Below are positions 23,501-36,133 of a stretch of 64,000 bases of DNA, one piece after another. The notes under the pieces are model-generated. The model was not told the origin of the DNA. It did not search any database and saw nothing but the letters and a program-made list of their open reading frames with translations. The stretch lies in contig NC_091135.1 of NCBI RefSeq assembly GCF_041381155.1, positions 63,571,567 to 63,635,566 on the forward strand, given 5' to 3'. The first letter of the stretch is position 1. Every line of letters begins with the position of its first letter. The DNA comes from Argopecten irradians (taxonomy: Eukaryota > Mollusca > Bivalvia > Pectinida > Pectinidae). The position numbers were made by a program, and so were the translations under genes.

Positions 23501-25508
23501 GAGAGGCCATGGCCTATAACATGGCTATAACACACTGACCTTTGTACTGATGAGAGAGGACCATGGCCTATAACACCTGACCTTTGTATTGATGACAGAA
23601 GCCATGACCTATAATACACTGACATTTGTTCTGATGATAGAGGCCATGACCTTTACCACACTGACCTTTGTACTGATGACAGAGGCCATGACCTATAACA
23701 CACTGACCTTTGTATTGATGACAGACGCCATGACCTATAACACACTGACCTTTGTACTGATGAGAGAGCCATGACCTATAACACACTGACCTTTGTATTG
23801 ATGACAGAGGCCATGGCCTATAACACACTGACCTTTGTACTGATGACAGAGGCCATGGCCTATAACACACTGACATTTGTACTGATGACAGAGGCCATGA
23901 CCTATAACACACTGACCTTTGTACTGATCACTGAGGCCATGACCTATAACACACTGACCTTTGTACTGTTGACAGAGGCCATGACCTATAACACACTGAG
24001 CTTTGTATTGATGACAGAGGCCATGACCTATATCACACTGATCTTTGTACTGATGACAGAGGCCATGACCTATAACACACTGATCTTTGTACTGATGACA
24101 GAGGCCATGACCTATATCACACTGACCTTTGTACTGATGACAGAGGCCATGATCTATAACACACTGAGCTTTGTAATGTTGACAGAGGTCATGACCTATA
24201 TCACACTAAACTTTGTACTGATGACAGAGGCCTTGACCTATAACACACTGACCTTTGTATTAATGATAGAGGCCATGACCTATTACACACTGACCTTTGT
24301 ATTGATGACAGAGGCCATGAGCTATAACATACTGACCTTTTTACTGATGACAGAGGTTATGACCTATAACACACTGACCTTTGTATTGATGACAGAGGCC
24401 ATGACCTATAACACACTGACCTTTGTACTGATGACAGAGGCCATGACCTATAACACACTGACATTTGTACTGTTGACAGATGTCATGACCTATAACACAC
24501 TGACCTTTGTACTGATGATAGAGGCCATGACCTATAACACACTGACCTTTGTACTGTTGACAGAGGTCATGACCTATATCACACTGACCTTTGTACTGAT
24601 GACAGAGGCCATGACCTATAACACACTGACCTTTGTACTGATGAGAGAGGCCATGACCTATAACACACTGACATTTGTACTGATGATAGAGGCCATGACC
24701 TATAACACACTGACCTTTGTACTAATCATAGAGGCCATGACCTATAACACACTGAGCTTTGTATTGATGACAGAGGCCATGACCTATAACACACTGACCT
24801 TTGAAATGTTGAGAGAGGTCATGACCTATATCACACTAAACTTTGTACTGATGACAGAGGCCATGACCTATAACACACTGACCTTTGTATTGATGATAGA
24901 GGCCATGACCTATTATACACTGACCTTTGTATTGATGACAGAGGCCATGACCTATAACACACTGACCTTTGTACTGATGACAGAGGTTATGACCTATAAC
25001 ACACTGACTTTTGTATTGATGACAGAGGCCATGACCTATAACACACTGACCTTTGTACTGATAACAGAGTCATAACCTTTAACACACTGACCTTTGTATT
25101 GATGACAGAGGCCTTTACCTATAACACACTGACCTTTGTACTGATGACAGAGGTTATGACCTATAACACACTGACCTTTGTATTGATGACAGAGGCCATG
25201 ACCTATAACACACTGACATTTTTACTGATGACGACAGGTCATGACCTATAACACACTGACCTTTGTTCTGATGACAGAGGCCATGACCTATAACACACTG
25301 ACCTTTGTATTGATGACAGAGGCCATGACCTATAACACACTGACCTTTGTACTGATCATAGAGGTCATGACCTATAACACACTGACCTTTGTACTGATCA
25401 TAGAGGCCATGACCTATATTACACTGACCTTTGTACTGATCATAGAGGCTATGACTTATATTACACTGACCTTTGTTCTGATCACAGAGGCCATGACCTA
25501 TAATGCAA
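17547..25508. repeat. Minisatellite, 42-bp unit, ~190 copies, dense in AGGTCA half-sites
   Basis: About 190 tandem copies of a 42-bp unit form the longest array here. Each holds GACAGAGGCCATGACCTA, AACACACTGACCTTTGTACT and a GATGACAG junction. In many copies GGCC is GGTC, which makes the perfect palindrome AGGTCATGACCT (for example 17765-17776). TGACCTTTG occurs in nearly every unit. Both strands give long open frames (MTEAMTYNTLTFVL repeats forward, HQYKGQCVIGHGLC repeats reverse). Being open on both strands with no unique ends argues against coding. Diagnostic variants recur as blocks. The segment ending in ATAACAGAGTCATAACC occurs near 19432, 21045, 22923 and 25075, which indicates higher-order repeats of about 1.6, 1.9 and 2.15 kb. 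Confidence 0.97.
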
Positions 25509-25965
25509 TATACAGTGTATCATCTCATTGTTTATGATTTGTCTTGTGTTTACCTCCCAATTTCAGATACATCCTTCAGTTTATTCACATCCTCCAAATA
25601 AACCCCATTAAATAATTAGAATGGATGGCAATGACAATTATATATTTTTTCCAATGATATATGAAATAGAATTACTTACGCTGATTACAATTGCTAAATG
25701 TCAATAACCTTCCACAACCTGACACATCCTTTAATGATCACAGCTGTTAATAGATAGAAAAATCTTACTGAATAATGAGAGACTACACTAGCTCAGCGGA
25801 TATGATCTGATCAGGTCAGCCCTGATCACATTTTTGGTATTGAATTCAAAGCAAATATTTAAAACACGATCTACTATCAAAAAACCAGTGAACTACAACA
25901 TATTGCCAAGGCTCTCAGTCCAATGTTGAAAGTCTCAACGTGTAAAACAATAAGAAAAACCAACA
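25509..25965. other. Unique spacer with a weak tRNA-like box A
   Basis: AT-rich unique DNA. TAGCTCAGCGG near 25791 fits the box A consensus, and a poor box B-like GGTATTGAATTCAAA follows near 25837. This could be a decayed SINE head, but it is not enough to annotate one. Confidence 0.4.
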
Positions 25966-26828
25966 ACAAGAGATCCCAGAGGGATTTTGGCCCCCACCAA
26001 AGAATGATCTATGTCTGACAATGGAAAAAGGGATCTTTTCTGCTTTTCAAACTTTTACTACATATTACTACATATAAAATTTGAGAAAGATCCTTTCAGT
26101 ACTTTCTGAGATATATAACAGTAACAAACTTAAATTGTCAAAATCCAAGATGGCGTCCTGTCAGCCATCTTGGTCACTGATCAGTACCAAAATGCAGTAT
26201 CACAACTAGGGACCTAGGGGAACCTACACATGAAATTTGAGACAGATCCCTTTAGCACTTTCTAAAATATAGGTTTAACAAACTCCTATTGTCAAAATTC
26301 AAGATGGTGGCCTGTCGGCCATCTGGTTGACCAATTGGTCCCCAAATGCAATATGCACAACTAGGGCCCTAGGGGAACCTACTTGTGAAATTTGAGTGAG
26401 ATCCCTTCAGCTCTTTCTGAGAAATAGCTGGAACAAACTTTAACTATCAAAATTCAAGATGGCTGCCCGTAGGCCATCTTGTTGATTGATCGGTCCCAAA
26501 ATGCAATATGCACAACTAGGGACATAGGGGAACGTACATGTGAAATTTGAGACAAATCCCTTCAATACTTTTTGACAAATAGCGGTTACAAACTTCAATT
26601 GTCAATATCCAAGATGGCGTCCTGTCAGCCATCTTGGTCACCTATCAGTACCAAAATGCATTATGCACAACTCGGGACCTAGGGGAACCTACATATGAAA
26701 TTTGACAAAGATCCCTTCCACCCTTTCTGAGAAATAGTGGTAACAAGAAATGTAAATAGACGGACGGAAGACTGACCACTTAAGAAAGACGTTTTGAATA
26801 GCCTACTCTTTGAGATGGTGGGCAAAAA
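25966..26828 (+). mobile_element. Pearl/HINE-like element, AGATCCC family, decayed copy
   Basis: The left end carries ACAAGAGATCCCAGAGGGAT (hairpin from 25971), followed by CCCCACCAAAG. The right end is a degraded hairpin near 26800-26823 (AGCCTACT with GATGGTGGGC). At least four core repeats of about 155 bp are recognisable by CAAGATGG at about 26146, 26300, 26455 and 26610. GACGGACGG near 26760 is the tract expected before the right end. It is the same family as 27675-28825, and its imperfect terminal hairpin suggests it is older. Non-coding. Confidence 0.65.
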
Positions 26829-27632
26829 ATTATTTTGACCATAGAAACTCAAGAAGATTTTGTAAGACATTAAAACCAGAAATAGAGAGACAGGGTCTAT
26901 TATAATGGGTTCCCATTAAAATGTTCCAGGCAGTGAGTTCTGCTCTCTTCCCAGACGTATAAGGTAGTCCTTTAATGGCTTGTGATCAGCCCAATTCTGC
27001 TTCCTCAAATTTCATTTTTGTCCTCTTGAAGATTTAAAATAGATCTATTAAGACGACAAATTGATCATGGCTGAATACTCTGAGTAATAAGCTAATTCAT
27101 GGATGTTCAATATGATTCTGGTTTTTCCATGCAGATACTTGAGCCATAAGTTGTACTTAATTTTAGATTTTTTTAAGTAAACAAAACCCCTTCCAATTTG
27201 TGTTTCTCAGAAGCTGGAATTCACATAAATATATAATTACATCATTATTTTTCTATCAAAATTAATCGTATGTTTTAACTTGATTTAATATCTTACATCA
27301 GTCTTGAAAAGAAGAGAAAGAATGAAAACATTAGAACATTTGACTTTATTGATAGCAGTAACAAATTATTAACAAAGCACCAAAATAAATGTGACAATAT
27401 CATATATACAATATCATATGACTAAAGTATCCAGGTAATATCAATAGCACACACACACAGTGTAGTTGACAGAGAGTTGTTCTTATCATTATTTAGAGTT
27501 ATCTGCCCCTGTCAGTAGATGTTTAGTGTTTCGCTTACCACATACAAGTTTTAATGAAGTTCATACAAACTTTCTGTCACACAGATTTATGACTTCTCAT
27601 AATGACAAGGGAAATAACTCCACTTTTTTCAA
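26829..27632. other. Unique AT-rich spacer with a short CA tract
   Basis: No gene or RNA is recognised. A short (CA)n tract lies near 27449-27460. This spacer separates two pearl-like elements. Confidence 0.5.
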
Positions 27633-29413
27633 AACAAGAGGCCCATGGGCCTTAACGGTCACCTGATATTTGATAACAAGAGATCCCAGAGGGATCTTGG
27701 CGCCCACCAAAGAATGATCTATGTCTGACAATGGAAAGATGGATCTTTTCTCTGCTTTTCAAACTTTTTCAAACATTCTACATACAAAATTTGAGACAGA
27801 TCGCTTCAGTACTTTCTGAGAAATAGCAGTAACAAACTTCAACTAGCAAAATCCAAGATGGCTCCTTGGTGGCTATCTTGTTGATGGATTGGTCCCAAAT
27901 CGCAATATGCCTAAATAGGGCCATAGGGAAACCTACATATAAAATTTGAGACAGATCCCTTCTGTACTTTCTGAGAAATAGCGATAACAAACTTTAACTA
28001 TCAAAATCCAAGATGGCTGCCTGGCCGCCATCTTGTTGATCGATGGGTCCCAACATATGAAATTTGAGACAGAACCCTTCAGCACTTTCTGAGAAATAGC
28101 GATAACAAACTTATTAATTAATTATCAATATCCAAGATGGCTGCCTCGTGGCCATCTTGTTGATCGATCGGTCCCAAAACGCATTATGCACAACTAGGGC
28201 CCTAAAGGAACCTACATATGAAATTTGAGACAGATCCCGTCAGTAGTTTCTGAGAAATAGTGATAACAAACTTTAACTATCAAAATCCAAGATGGCTGCC
28301 TAGTGGCCATCTTATTGATCGATCGGTCCAAAAACACAATATGCACAACTAAGGCCCTAGGGGAACATACATATGAAATTTGAGACAGATCCCTTCAGTA
28401 CTTTCTGAAAAATAGCGATAACAAACTTTAAATATCAAAATCAAAGATGGCTGCCTGGCGGCCATCTTGTTGGCCGATCAGTCTCAAAATGCAATATGCA
28501 CAACTAGGGCCCTAGGGGAACTTGCATATGAAATTTGAGGCAAATCCTTTCAGTACTTTGTGAGAAATAGCGATAACAAACTTTAACTATCAAAATCCAA
28601 GATGGCTGCCTTGCGGCCATCTTGTTGACCGATTGATCCCAAAATGCAATATGCACAACTAGGGCCCTAGGGGGACCTACATATGAAATTTGAGGCAGAT
28701 CTCCTCAGTACTTTCTGAGAAATAGCGATAACAAGAATTGTTAACGGACGGCCGGCCGGCCGGACGACGGACCACGGACAAAAAGCGATTTGAATAGCCC
28801 ACCATCTGATGATGGTGGGCTAAAAATTAGTTATGTCATTTACTAGCCTACTGATGTCTTTTGTTCATAAAATAGGAACATAGATCTATTAGGTCTACAT
28901 ACAAAGTTTCATTAAGACTGGTGCATATTAACTCACATTATTGTGGTCACAAGGTTCAATAATTATTATCGCAAAGGGCTATAACTTTGTAATTAAGTTA
29001 GAGTCGAATCAAGCTGATTTTCGAAGTAGTCAAAGATCTTTCCAATGTTAGTCTACATGCAAAGTGCATATGTACTAAGTTATCGTATTCACATGGTCGG
29101 ATCATAAGGGCAATAACTCTGTAAATTACTGTTGAATCAAGCTCATTTTGGAACTAGTCCAATAATCATTATTATTGCAAAGGGCAATAACTCTGTAAAT
29201 TACAGTCGAATCGTGCTAATTTTCGAAGTCGTCCAAGATCTTTCCAATGTTGGTCTACATAACAAGTTTTATTAAGCTCAGTTTATATTTACTCAAGTTC
29301 ACAAGGAAATGTTTACAGACGTCGCAAAATGGAGGAAGGACGGCGGACAATGGACGACGACAGACAAAAGACTTTCACAATAGGCACCATGACCTATGGT
29401 CAGGTGACCTAAA
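27633..29413 (+). mobile_element. Pearl/HINE-like element, AGGCCCATGGGCCT family, split by a nested insertion
   Basis: The left end is a perfect palindrome AGGCCCATGGGCCT at 27639-27652, followed by GGTCACCTGA (27657-27666). Sequence then breaks off at the left end of another element (27675-28825). It resumes at about 28826 with a core of diverged repeats (AAGATCTTTCCAATGTT near 29034 and 29238; AAAGGGCAATAACTCTGT near 29105 and 29180). A GGACGGCGGACAATGG tract follows, then a right end at about 29382-29410 with TCAGGTGACC, the complement of the left motif. Without the insert it is about 630 bp. Non-coding. The shared end motifs support treating the two halves as one element. Confidence 0.6.
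27675..28825 (+). mobile_element. Pearl/HINE-like element, AGATCCC family, nested inside another element
   Basis: The left end AACAAG is followed by the perfect hairpin AGATCCCAGAGGGATCT (27681-27697) and GCCCACCA (27702-27709). The right end is a perfect hairpin at 28796-28821, AGCCCACCATC, TGAT, then its complement, repeating the GCCCACCA motif. Six core repeats of about 155 bp are marked by CAAGATGGCTGCC-like sequence at about 27854, 28009, 28133, 28288, 28443 and 28598. One is about 31 bp short. A GACGGCCGGCCGGCCGGACG tract precedes the right end. It lies inside the 27633-29413 element and is therefore younger than it. Confidence 0.7.
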
Positions 29414-29814
29414 TATATCTGGGAAGTTTAGAAAAGAGATTAACTGCAGAAAGTTTAGAAAAAAATTAACTACAGAAAAACAAATCAAATTATAGATAGA
29501 CATACATCTGGTATGTTAATAGAAAATAATCACAGTCTAACACATAATAACATCAAATATATACAATAAGTCTTGCATATATAGCAAAGCATATATATTA
29601 TATATAAGAATCATTTATATACTTCCAATAATTACAATAGAATTATATAATTAACAAAGATGCAATAAAAAAGATGTACCATATCATGTAAATCAAAATA
29701 AATCACTAACATTATCAATAGCAAGAAAAACCAAAATCAGAGACAAGGGGGATAACACATTAGTTTTTACCATATCAATCACAAGGCAGTCATGTACACC
29801 ACCTGTACTGTGTT
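29414..29814. other. AT-rich spacer, nothing recognised
   Basis: Very AT-rich unique DNA runs up to the start of the 42-bp array. The last ~30 bp hold a degraded partial repeat unit (CCACCTGTACTGTGTTAGTA). Confidence 0.5.
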
Positions 29815-32800
29815 AGTACATATATCCACCTGTAGTATCTGTTGTCTAGTGCATTATATACCTTAATCCCATGTAGTATCTGTGGTCTAGTGTATTGTAT
29901 ACCAACCAATGTAGATTGTGTCTAGTACATTTATACCTAATCCACCTGTAGTATCTGTGGTCTAGTGTATTGTATACCTTAATCCATCTGTAGTATCTGT
30001 TGTCTAGTACATTATATACCTTAATCCATCTGTAGTATCTGTTGTCTAGTGCATTGTATACCTTAATCCATCTGTAGTATCTGTTGTCTAGTGCATTATA
30101 TACCTTAATCCATCTGTAGTATCTGTTGTCTAGTCATTATATACCTTAATCCACTGTAGTATCTGTTGTCTAGTGTATTGTATACCTTAATCCACCTGTA
30201 GTATCTGTTGTCTAGTACATTATATACCTTAATCCACCTGTAGTATCTGTTGTCTAGTACATTGTATACCTTAATCCATCTGTAGTATCTGTTGTCTAGT
30301 GCATTATATACCTTAATCCATCTGTAGTATCTGTTGTCTAGTGCATTATATACCTTAATCCACCTGTAGTATCTGTTGTCTAGTACATTGTATACCTTAA
30401 TCCACCTGTAGTATCTGTTGTCTAGTACATTATATACCTTAATCCACCTGTAGTATCTGTTGTCTAGTGCATTATATACCTTAATCCACCTGTAGTATCT
30501 GTTGTCTAGTGTATTGTATACCTTAATCCAACTGTAGTATCTGTTGTCTAGTACATTGTATACCTTAATCCACCTGTAGTATCTGTTGTCTAGTATTGTA
30601 TACCTTAATCCACTGTAGTATCTGTTGTCTAGTACATTATATACCTTAATCCACCTGTAGTATCTGTTGTCTAGTGCATTATATACCTTAATCCACCTGT
30701 AGTATCTGTTGTCTAGTGCATTATATACCTTAATCCACCTGTAGTATCTGTTGTCTAGTACATTATATACCTTAATCCACCTGTAGTATCTGTTGTCTAG
30801 TACATTATATACCTTAATCCATCTGTAGTATCTGTTGTCTAGTGCATTATATACCTTAATCCACCTGTAGTATCTGTTGTCTAGTGCATTATATACCTTA
30901 ATCCACCTGTAGTATCTGTTGTCTAGCATTATATACCTTAATCACTGTAGTATCTGTTGTCTAGTACATTATATACCTTAATCCACCTGTAGTATCTGTG
31001 TTGTCTATGTGTCTAGTCATTATATACCTTAATCCACCTGTAGTATCTGTTGTCTAGTCATTATATACCTTAATCCACCTGTAGTATCTGTTGTCTAGTA
31101 CATTGTATACCTTAATCCATCTGTAGTATCTGTTGTCTAGTGCATTATATACCTTAATCCACCTGTAGTATCTGTTGTCTAGTACATTATATACCTTAAT
31201 CCATCTGTAGTATCTGTTTGTCTAGTACATTATATACCTTAATCCATCTGTAGTATCTGTTGTCTAGTGCATTATATACCTTAATCCATCTGTAGTATCT
31301 GTTGTCTAGTACATTATACCTTAATCCATCTGTAGTATCTGTTGTCTAGTACATTTATACCTTAATCCACCTGTAGTATCTGTTGTCTAGTACATTATAT
31401 ACCTTAATCCACCTGTAGTATCTGTTGTCTAGTGCATTATATACCTTAATCCATCTGTAGTATCTGTTGTCTAGTGTAATTATATACCTTAATCCATCTG
31501 TAGTATCTGTTGTCTAGTGTATATACCTTAATCCACTGTGTATCTGTTGTCTAGTACATTGTATACCTTAATCCACCTGTAGTATCTGTTGTCTAGTACA
31601 TTGTATACCTTAATCCATCTGTAGTATCTGTTGTCTAGTACATTGTATACCTTAATCCACCTGTAGTATCTGTTGTCTAGTACATTGTATACCTTAATCC
31701 ACCTGTAGTATCTGTTGTCTAGTACATTGTATACCTTAATCCACCTGTAGTATCTGTTGTCTAGTACATTGTATACCTTAATCCACCTGTAGTATCTGTT
31801 GTCTAGTGCATTATATACCTTAATCCACCTGTAGTTGTATCTGTTGTCTAGTGTATTTTGTCTAGTCATTATATACCTTAATCCACCTGTAGTATCTGTT
31901 GTCTAGTGTCATTGTATACCTTAATCCACCTGTAGTATCTGTTGTCTAGTGCATTGTATACCTTAATCCACTGTAGTATCTGTTGTCTAGTGCATTATAT
32001 ACCTTAATCCACCTGTAGTATCTGTTGTCTAGTGCATTGTATACCTTAATCCACCTGTATTTTGTATCTGTTGTCTAGTGCATTATATACCTTAATCCAC
32101 CTGTAGTATCTGTTGTCTAGTCATTTATACCTTAATCCACCTGTAGTATCTGTTGTCCATTTATACCTTAATCCACCTGTAGTATCTGTTGTCTAGTGCA
32201 TTGTATACCTTAATCCACCTGTAGTATCTGTTGTCTAGTACATTATATACCTTAATCCACCTGTAGTATCTGTTGTCTAGTGCATTATATACCTTAATCC
32301 ACCTGTAGTATCTGTTGTCTAGTACATTGTATACCTTAATCCACCTGTAGTATCTGTGTTTGTTGTCTAGTGCATTATATACCTTAATCCACCTGTAGTA
32401 TCTGTTGTCTAGTGCATTATATACCTTAATCCACCTGTAGTATCTGTTGTCTAGTACATTTATATACCTTAATCCACTGTATTGTATCTGTTGTCTAGTA
32501 CATTATATACCTTAATCCACCTGTGTATCTGTTGTCTAGTGCATTATATACCTTAATCCACCTGTAGTATCTGTTGTCTAGTACATTATATACCTTAATC
32601 CACCTGTAGTATCTGTTGTCTAGTGCATTGTATACCTTAATCCACCTGTAGTATCTGTTGTCTAGTACATTATATACCTTAATCCACCTGTAGTATCTGT
32701 TGTCTAGTACATTGTATACCTTAATCCACCTGTAGTATCTGTTGTCTCTGTACATTTATATACCTTAATCCACCTGTGTACCTAGTACATTGTATACCTT

Positions 32801-35782
32801 AATCCACCTGTAGTATCTGTTGTCTAGTACATTGTATACCTTAATCCACCTGTAGTATCTGTGGTCTAGTGTATTGTATACCTTAATCCACCTGTAGTAT
32901 CTGTTGTCTAGTACATTGTATACCTTAATCCACCTGTAGTATCTGTTGTCTAGTGTATTGTATACCTTAATCCACCTGTAGTATCTGTTGTCTAGTGCAT
33001 TATATACCTTAATCATTTGGGTTGGGGGTGTGGGTATCCTGTAGTATCTGTCCACCTGTCTAGTGGCATTGTATACCTTAATCCACCTGTAGTATCTGTT
33101 GTCTAGTGCATTATATACCTTAATCCACCTGTAGTATCTGTTGTCTAGTACATTATATACCTTAATCCACCTGTGGTATCTGTTGTCTAGTGCATTATAT
33201 ACCTTAATCCACCTGTAGTATCTGTTGTCTAGTGTATTGTATACCATTATACCTTAATCCACCTGTAGTATCTGTTGTCTAGTACATTGTATACCTTAAT
33301 CCACCTGTAGTATCTGTTGTCTAGTACATTGTATACCTTAATCCACCTGTAGTATCTGTTGTCTAGTACATTGTATACCTTAATCCACCTGTAGTATCTG
33401 TTGTCTAGTACATTGTATACCTTAATCCACCTGTAGTATCTGTTGTCTAGTGCATTGTATACCTTAATCTACCTGTAGTATCTGTTGTCTAGTACATTGT
33501 ATACCTTAATCCACCTGTAGTATCTGTTGTCTAGTACATTGTATACCTTAATCCACCTGTAGTATATCTGTTGTCTAGTACATTGTATACCTTAATCCAC
33601 CTGTAGTATCTGTTGTCTAGTACATTGTATACCTTAATCCACCTGTAGTATCTGTTGTCTAGTACATTGTATACCTTAATCCACCTGTAGTATCTGTTGT
33701 CTAGTACATTGTATACCTTAATCCACCTGTAGTATCTGTTGTCTAGTGTACATTGTATACCTTAATCCACCTGTAGTATCTGTTGTCTAGTACATTGTAT
33801 ACCTTAATCCACCTGTAGTATCTGTGGTCTAGTGTATTGTATACCTTAATCCACCTGTAGTATCTGTTGTCTAGTACATTGTATACCTTAATCCACCTGT
33901 AGTATCTGTTGTCTAGTGTATTGTATACCTTAATCCACCTGTAGTATCTGTTGTCTAGTGCATTGTATACCTTAATCCACCTGTAGTATCTGTTGTCTAG
34001 TACATTGTATACCTTAATCCACCTGTAGTATCTGTTGTCTAGTACATTGTATACCTTAATCCACCTGTAGTATCTGTTGTCTAGTACATTGTATACCTTA
34101 ATCCACCTGTAGTATCTGTTGTCTAGTACATTGTATAGTAATCGTGTTCTGTCTGTCATTTATACCTTAATCACCTGTAGTATCTGTTGTCTAGTACATT
34201 GTATACCTTAATCCACCTGTAGTATCTGTTGTCTAGTGCATTATATACCTTAATCCACCTGTAGTATCTGTTGTCTAGTACATTGTATACCTTAATCCAC
34301 CTGTAGTATCTGTTGTTGTCTAGTACATTGTATACCTTAATCCACCTGTAGTATCTGTTGTCTAGTACATTGTATACCTTAATCCACCTGTAGTATCTGT
34401 TGTCTAGTACATTGTATACCTTAATCCACCTGTAGTATCTGTTGTCTAGTCATTATTGTATACCTTAAAACCTGTAGTATCTGTTGTCTAGTGCATTGTA
34501 TACCTTAATCCACCTGTAGTATCTGTTGTCTAGTACATTGTATACCTTAATCCACCTGTAGTATCTGTTGTCTAGTACATTGTATACCTTAATCCACCTG
34601 TAGTATCTGTTGTCTAGTACATTGTATACCTTAATCCACCTGTAGTATCTGTTGTCTAGTACATTGTATACCTTAATCCACCTGTAGTATCTGTGGTCTA
34701 GTACATTGTATACCTTAATCCACCTGTAGTATCTGTTGTCTAGTACATTGTATACCTTAATCCACCTGTAGTATCTGTTGTCTAGTACATTGTATACCTT
34801 AATCCACCTGTAGTATCTGTTGTCTAGTGCATTGTATACCTTAATCCACCTGTAGTATCTGTTGTCTAGTACATTGTATACCTTAATCCACCTGTAGTAT
34901 CTGTTGTCTAGTGTATTGTATACCTTAATCTACCTGTATACCTGTGGTTAGTATTGTATACCTTAATCCACCTGTAGTATCTGTTGTCTAGTGCATTGTA
35001 TACCTTAATCCACCTGTAGTATCTGTGTCTAGTACATTGTATACCTTAATCCACCTGTAGTATCTGTTGTCTAGTGCATTGTATACCTTAATCCACCTGT
35101 AGTATCTGTTGTCTAGTACATTGTATACCTTAATCCACCTGTAGTATATGTTGTCTAGTACATTGTATACCTTAATCCACCTGTAGTATCTGTTGTCTAG
35201 TACATTGTATACCTTAATCCACCTGTAGTATCTGTTGTCTAGTACATTGTATACCTTAATCCACCTGTAGTATATGTTGTCTAGTACATTGTATACCTTA
35301 ATCCACCTGTAGTATCTGTTGTCTAGTACATTGTATACCTTAATCCACCTGTAGTATATGTTGTCTAGTACATTGTATACCTTAATCCACCTGTAGTATC
35401 TGTGGTCTAGTACATTGTATACCTTAATCCACCTGTAGTATATGTTGTCTAGTACATTGTATACCTTAATCCACCTGTAGTATCTGTTGTCTAGTACATT
35501 GTATACCTTAATCCACCTGTAGTTTATGTTGTCTAGTACATTGTATACCTTACAATCACCTGTAGTATCTGTGGTCTGTACATTGATATACCTTATCCAC
35601 CTGTAGTATCTAGTACATTGGTATCTAGTGTATTGTATGTATACCTTAATCCACCTGTAGTATATGTTGTCTAGTACAGTGTATACCTTAATCCACCTGT
35701 AGTATCTGTTGTCTAGTAGTACATTGTATACCTTAATCCACCTGTAGTATCTGTGGTCTAGTACATTGTATACCTTAATCCA
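29815..35782. repeat. Minisatellite, 42-bp unit, ~142 copies
   Basis: About 142 copies of a 42-bp unit are anchored by CACCTGTAGTATCTGTTGTC, TAGTACATT and GTATACCTTAATC. The left third mixes variants (CCATCTG, TGCATT, ATTATATACC). The right third is far more uniform (CCACCTG, TACATT, ATTGTATACC). Many copies carry 1-6-bp indels, more than in the other large arrays. Minus-strand frames (LDNRYYRWIKVYNV, 14 residues) stay open only until the next indel, which argues against coding. A foreign G-rich tract (TTTGGGTTGGGGGTGTGGGT) interrupts the array at about 33016-33035. It is unrelated in sequence to the other two 42-bp arrays. Confidence 0.97.
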
Positions 35783-36133
35783 TACAATACAGGCCTCCCT
35801 TTCCTAGGCTTTACTTTAATCACTGTAGACACAAATATGTATAAATACCACATACAAACATCATAGATTATAAAAACACAAATTACAAAATCTAATCACT
35901 ATACACAACACAAAATGCTTACAGTACAATATACACTGTAGAAAATAAAATATGACTTCAAAATTACATAACAGCATAAAATAAACTACACAAAAAAGTT
36001 GAAAAATGTTATGGCTTGGTTACTTTAATATCTTCGTTTACACAAAAGTAATGGTTTCTTTCACCTTTACAACTTTACATCTATAGAACCTGGAAAACAT
36101 CTCACATTGCCTTAAACTAAGAGTGTATCGAGG
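35783..36133. other. AT-rich spacer, nothing recognised
   Basis: About 350 bp of unique A-rich DNA separates the 42-bp and 45-bp arrays. No gene, RNA or mobile element is seen. Confidence 0.5.

Noticed and set aside
25785-25855. tRNA-like sequence with TAGCTCAGCGG
   Set aside because: The B box is poor (GGTATTGAATTCAAA) and the cloverleaf does not close. Not annotated.
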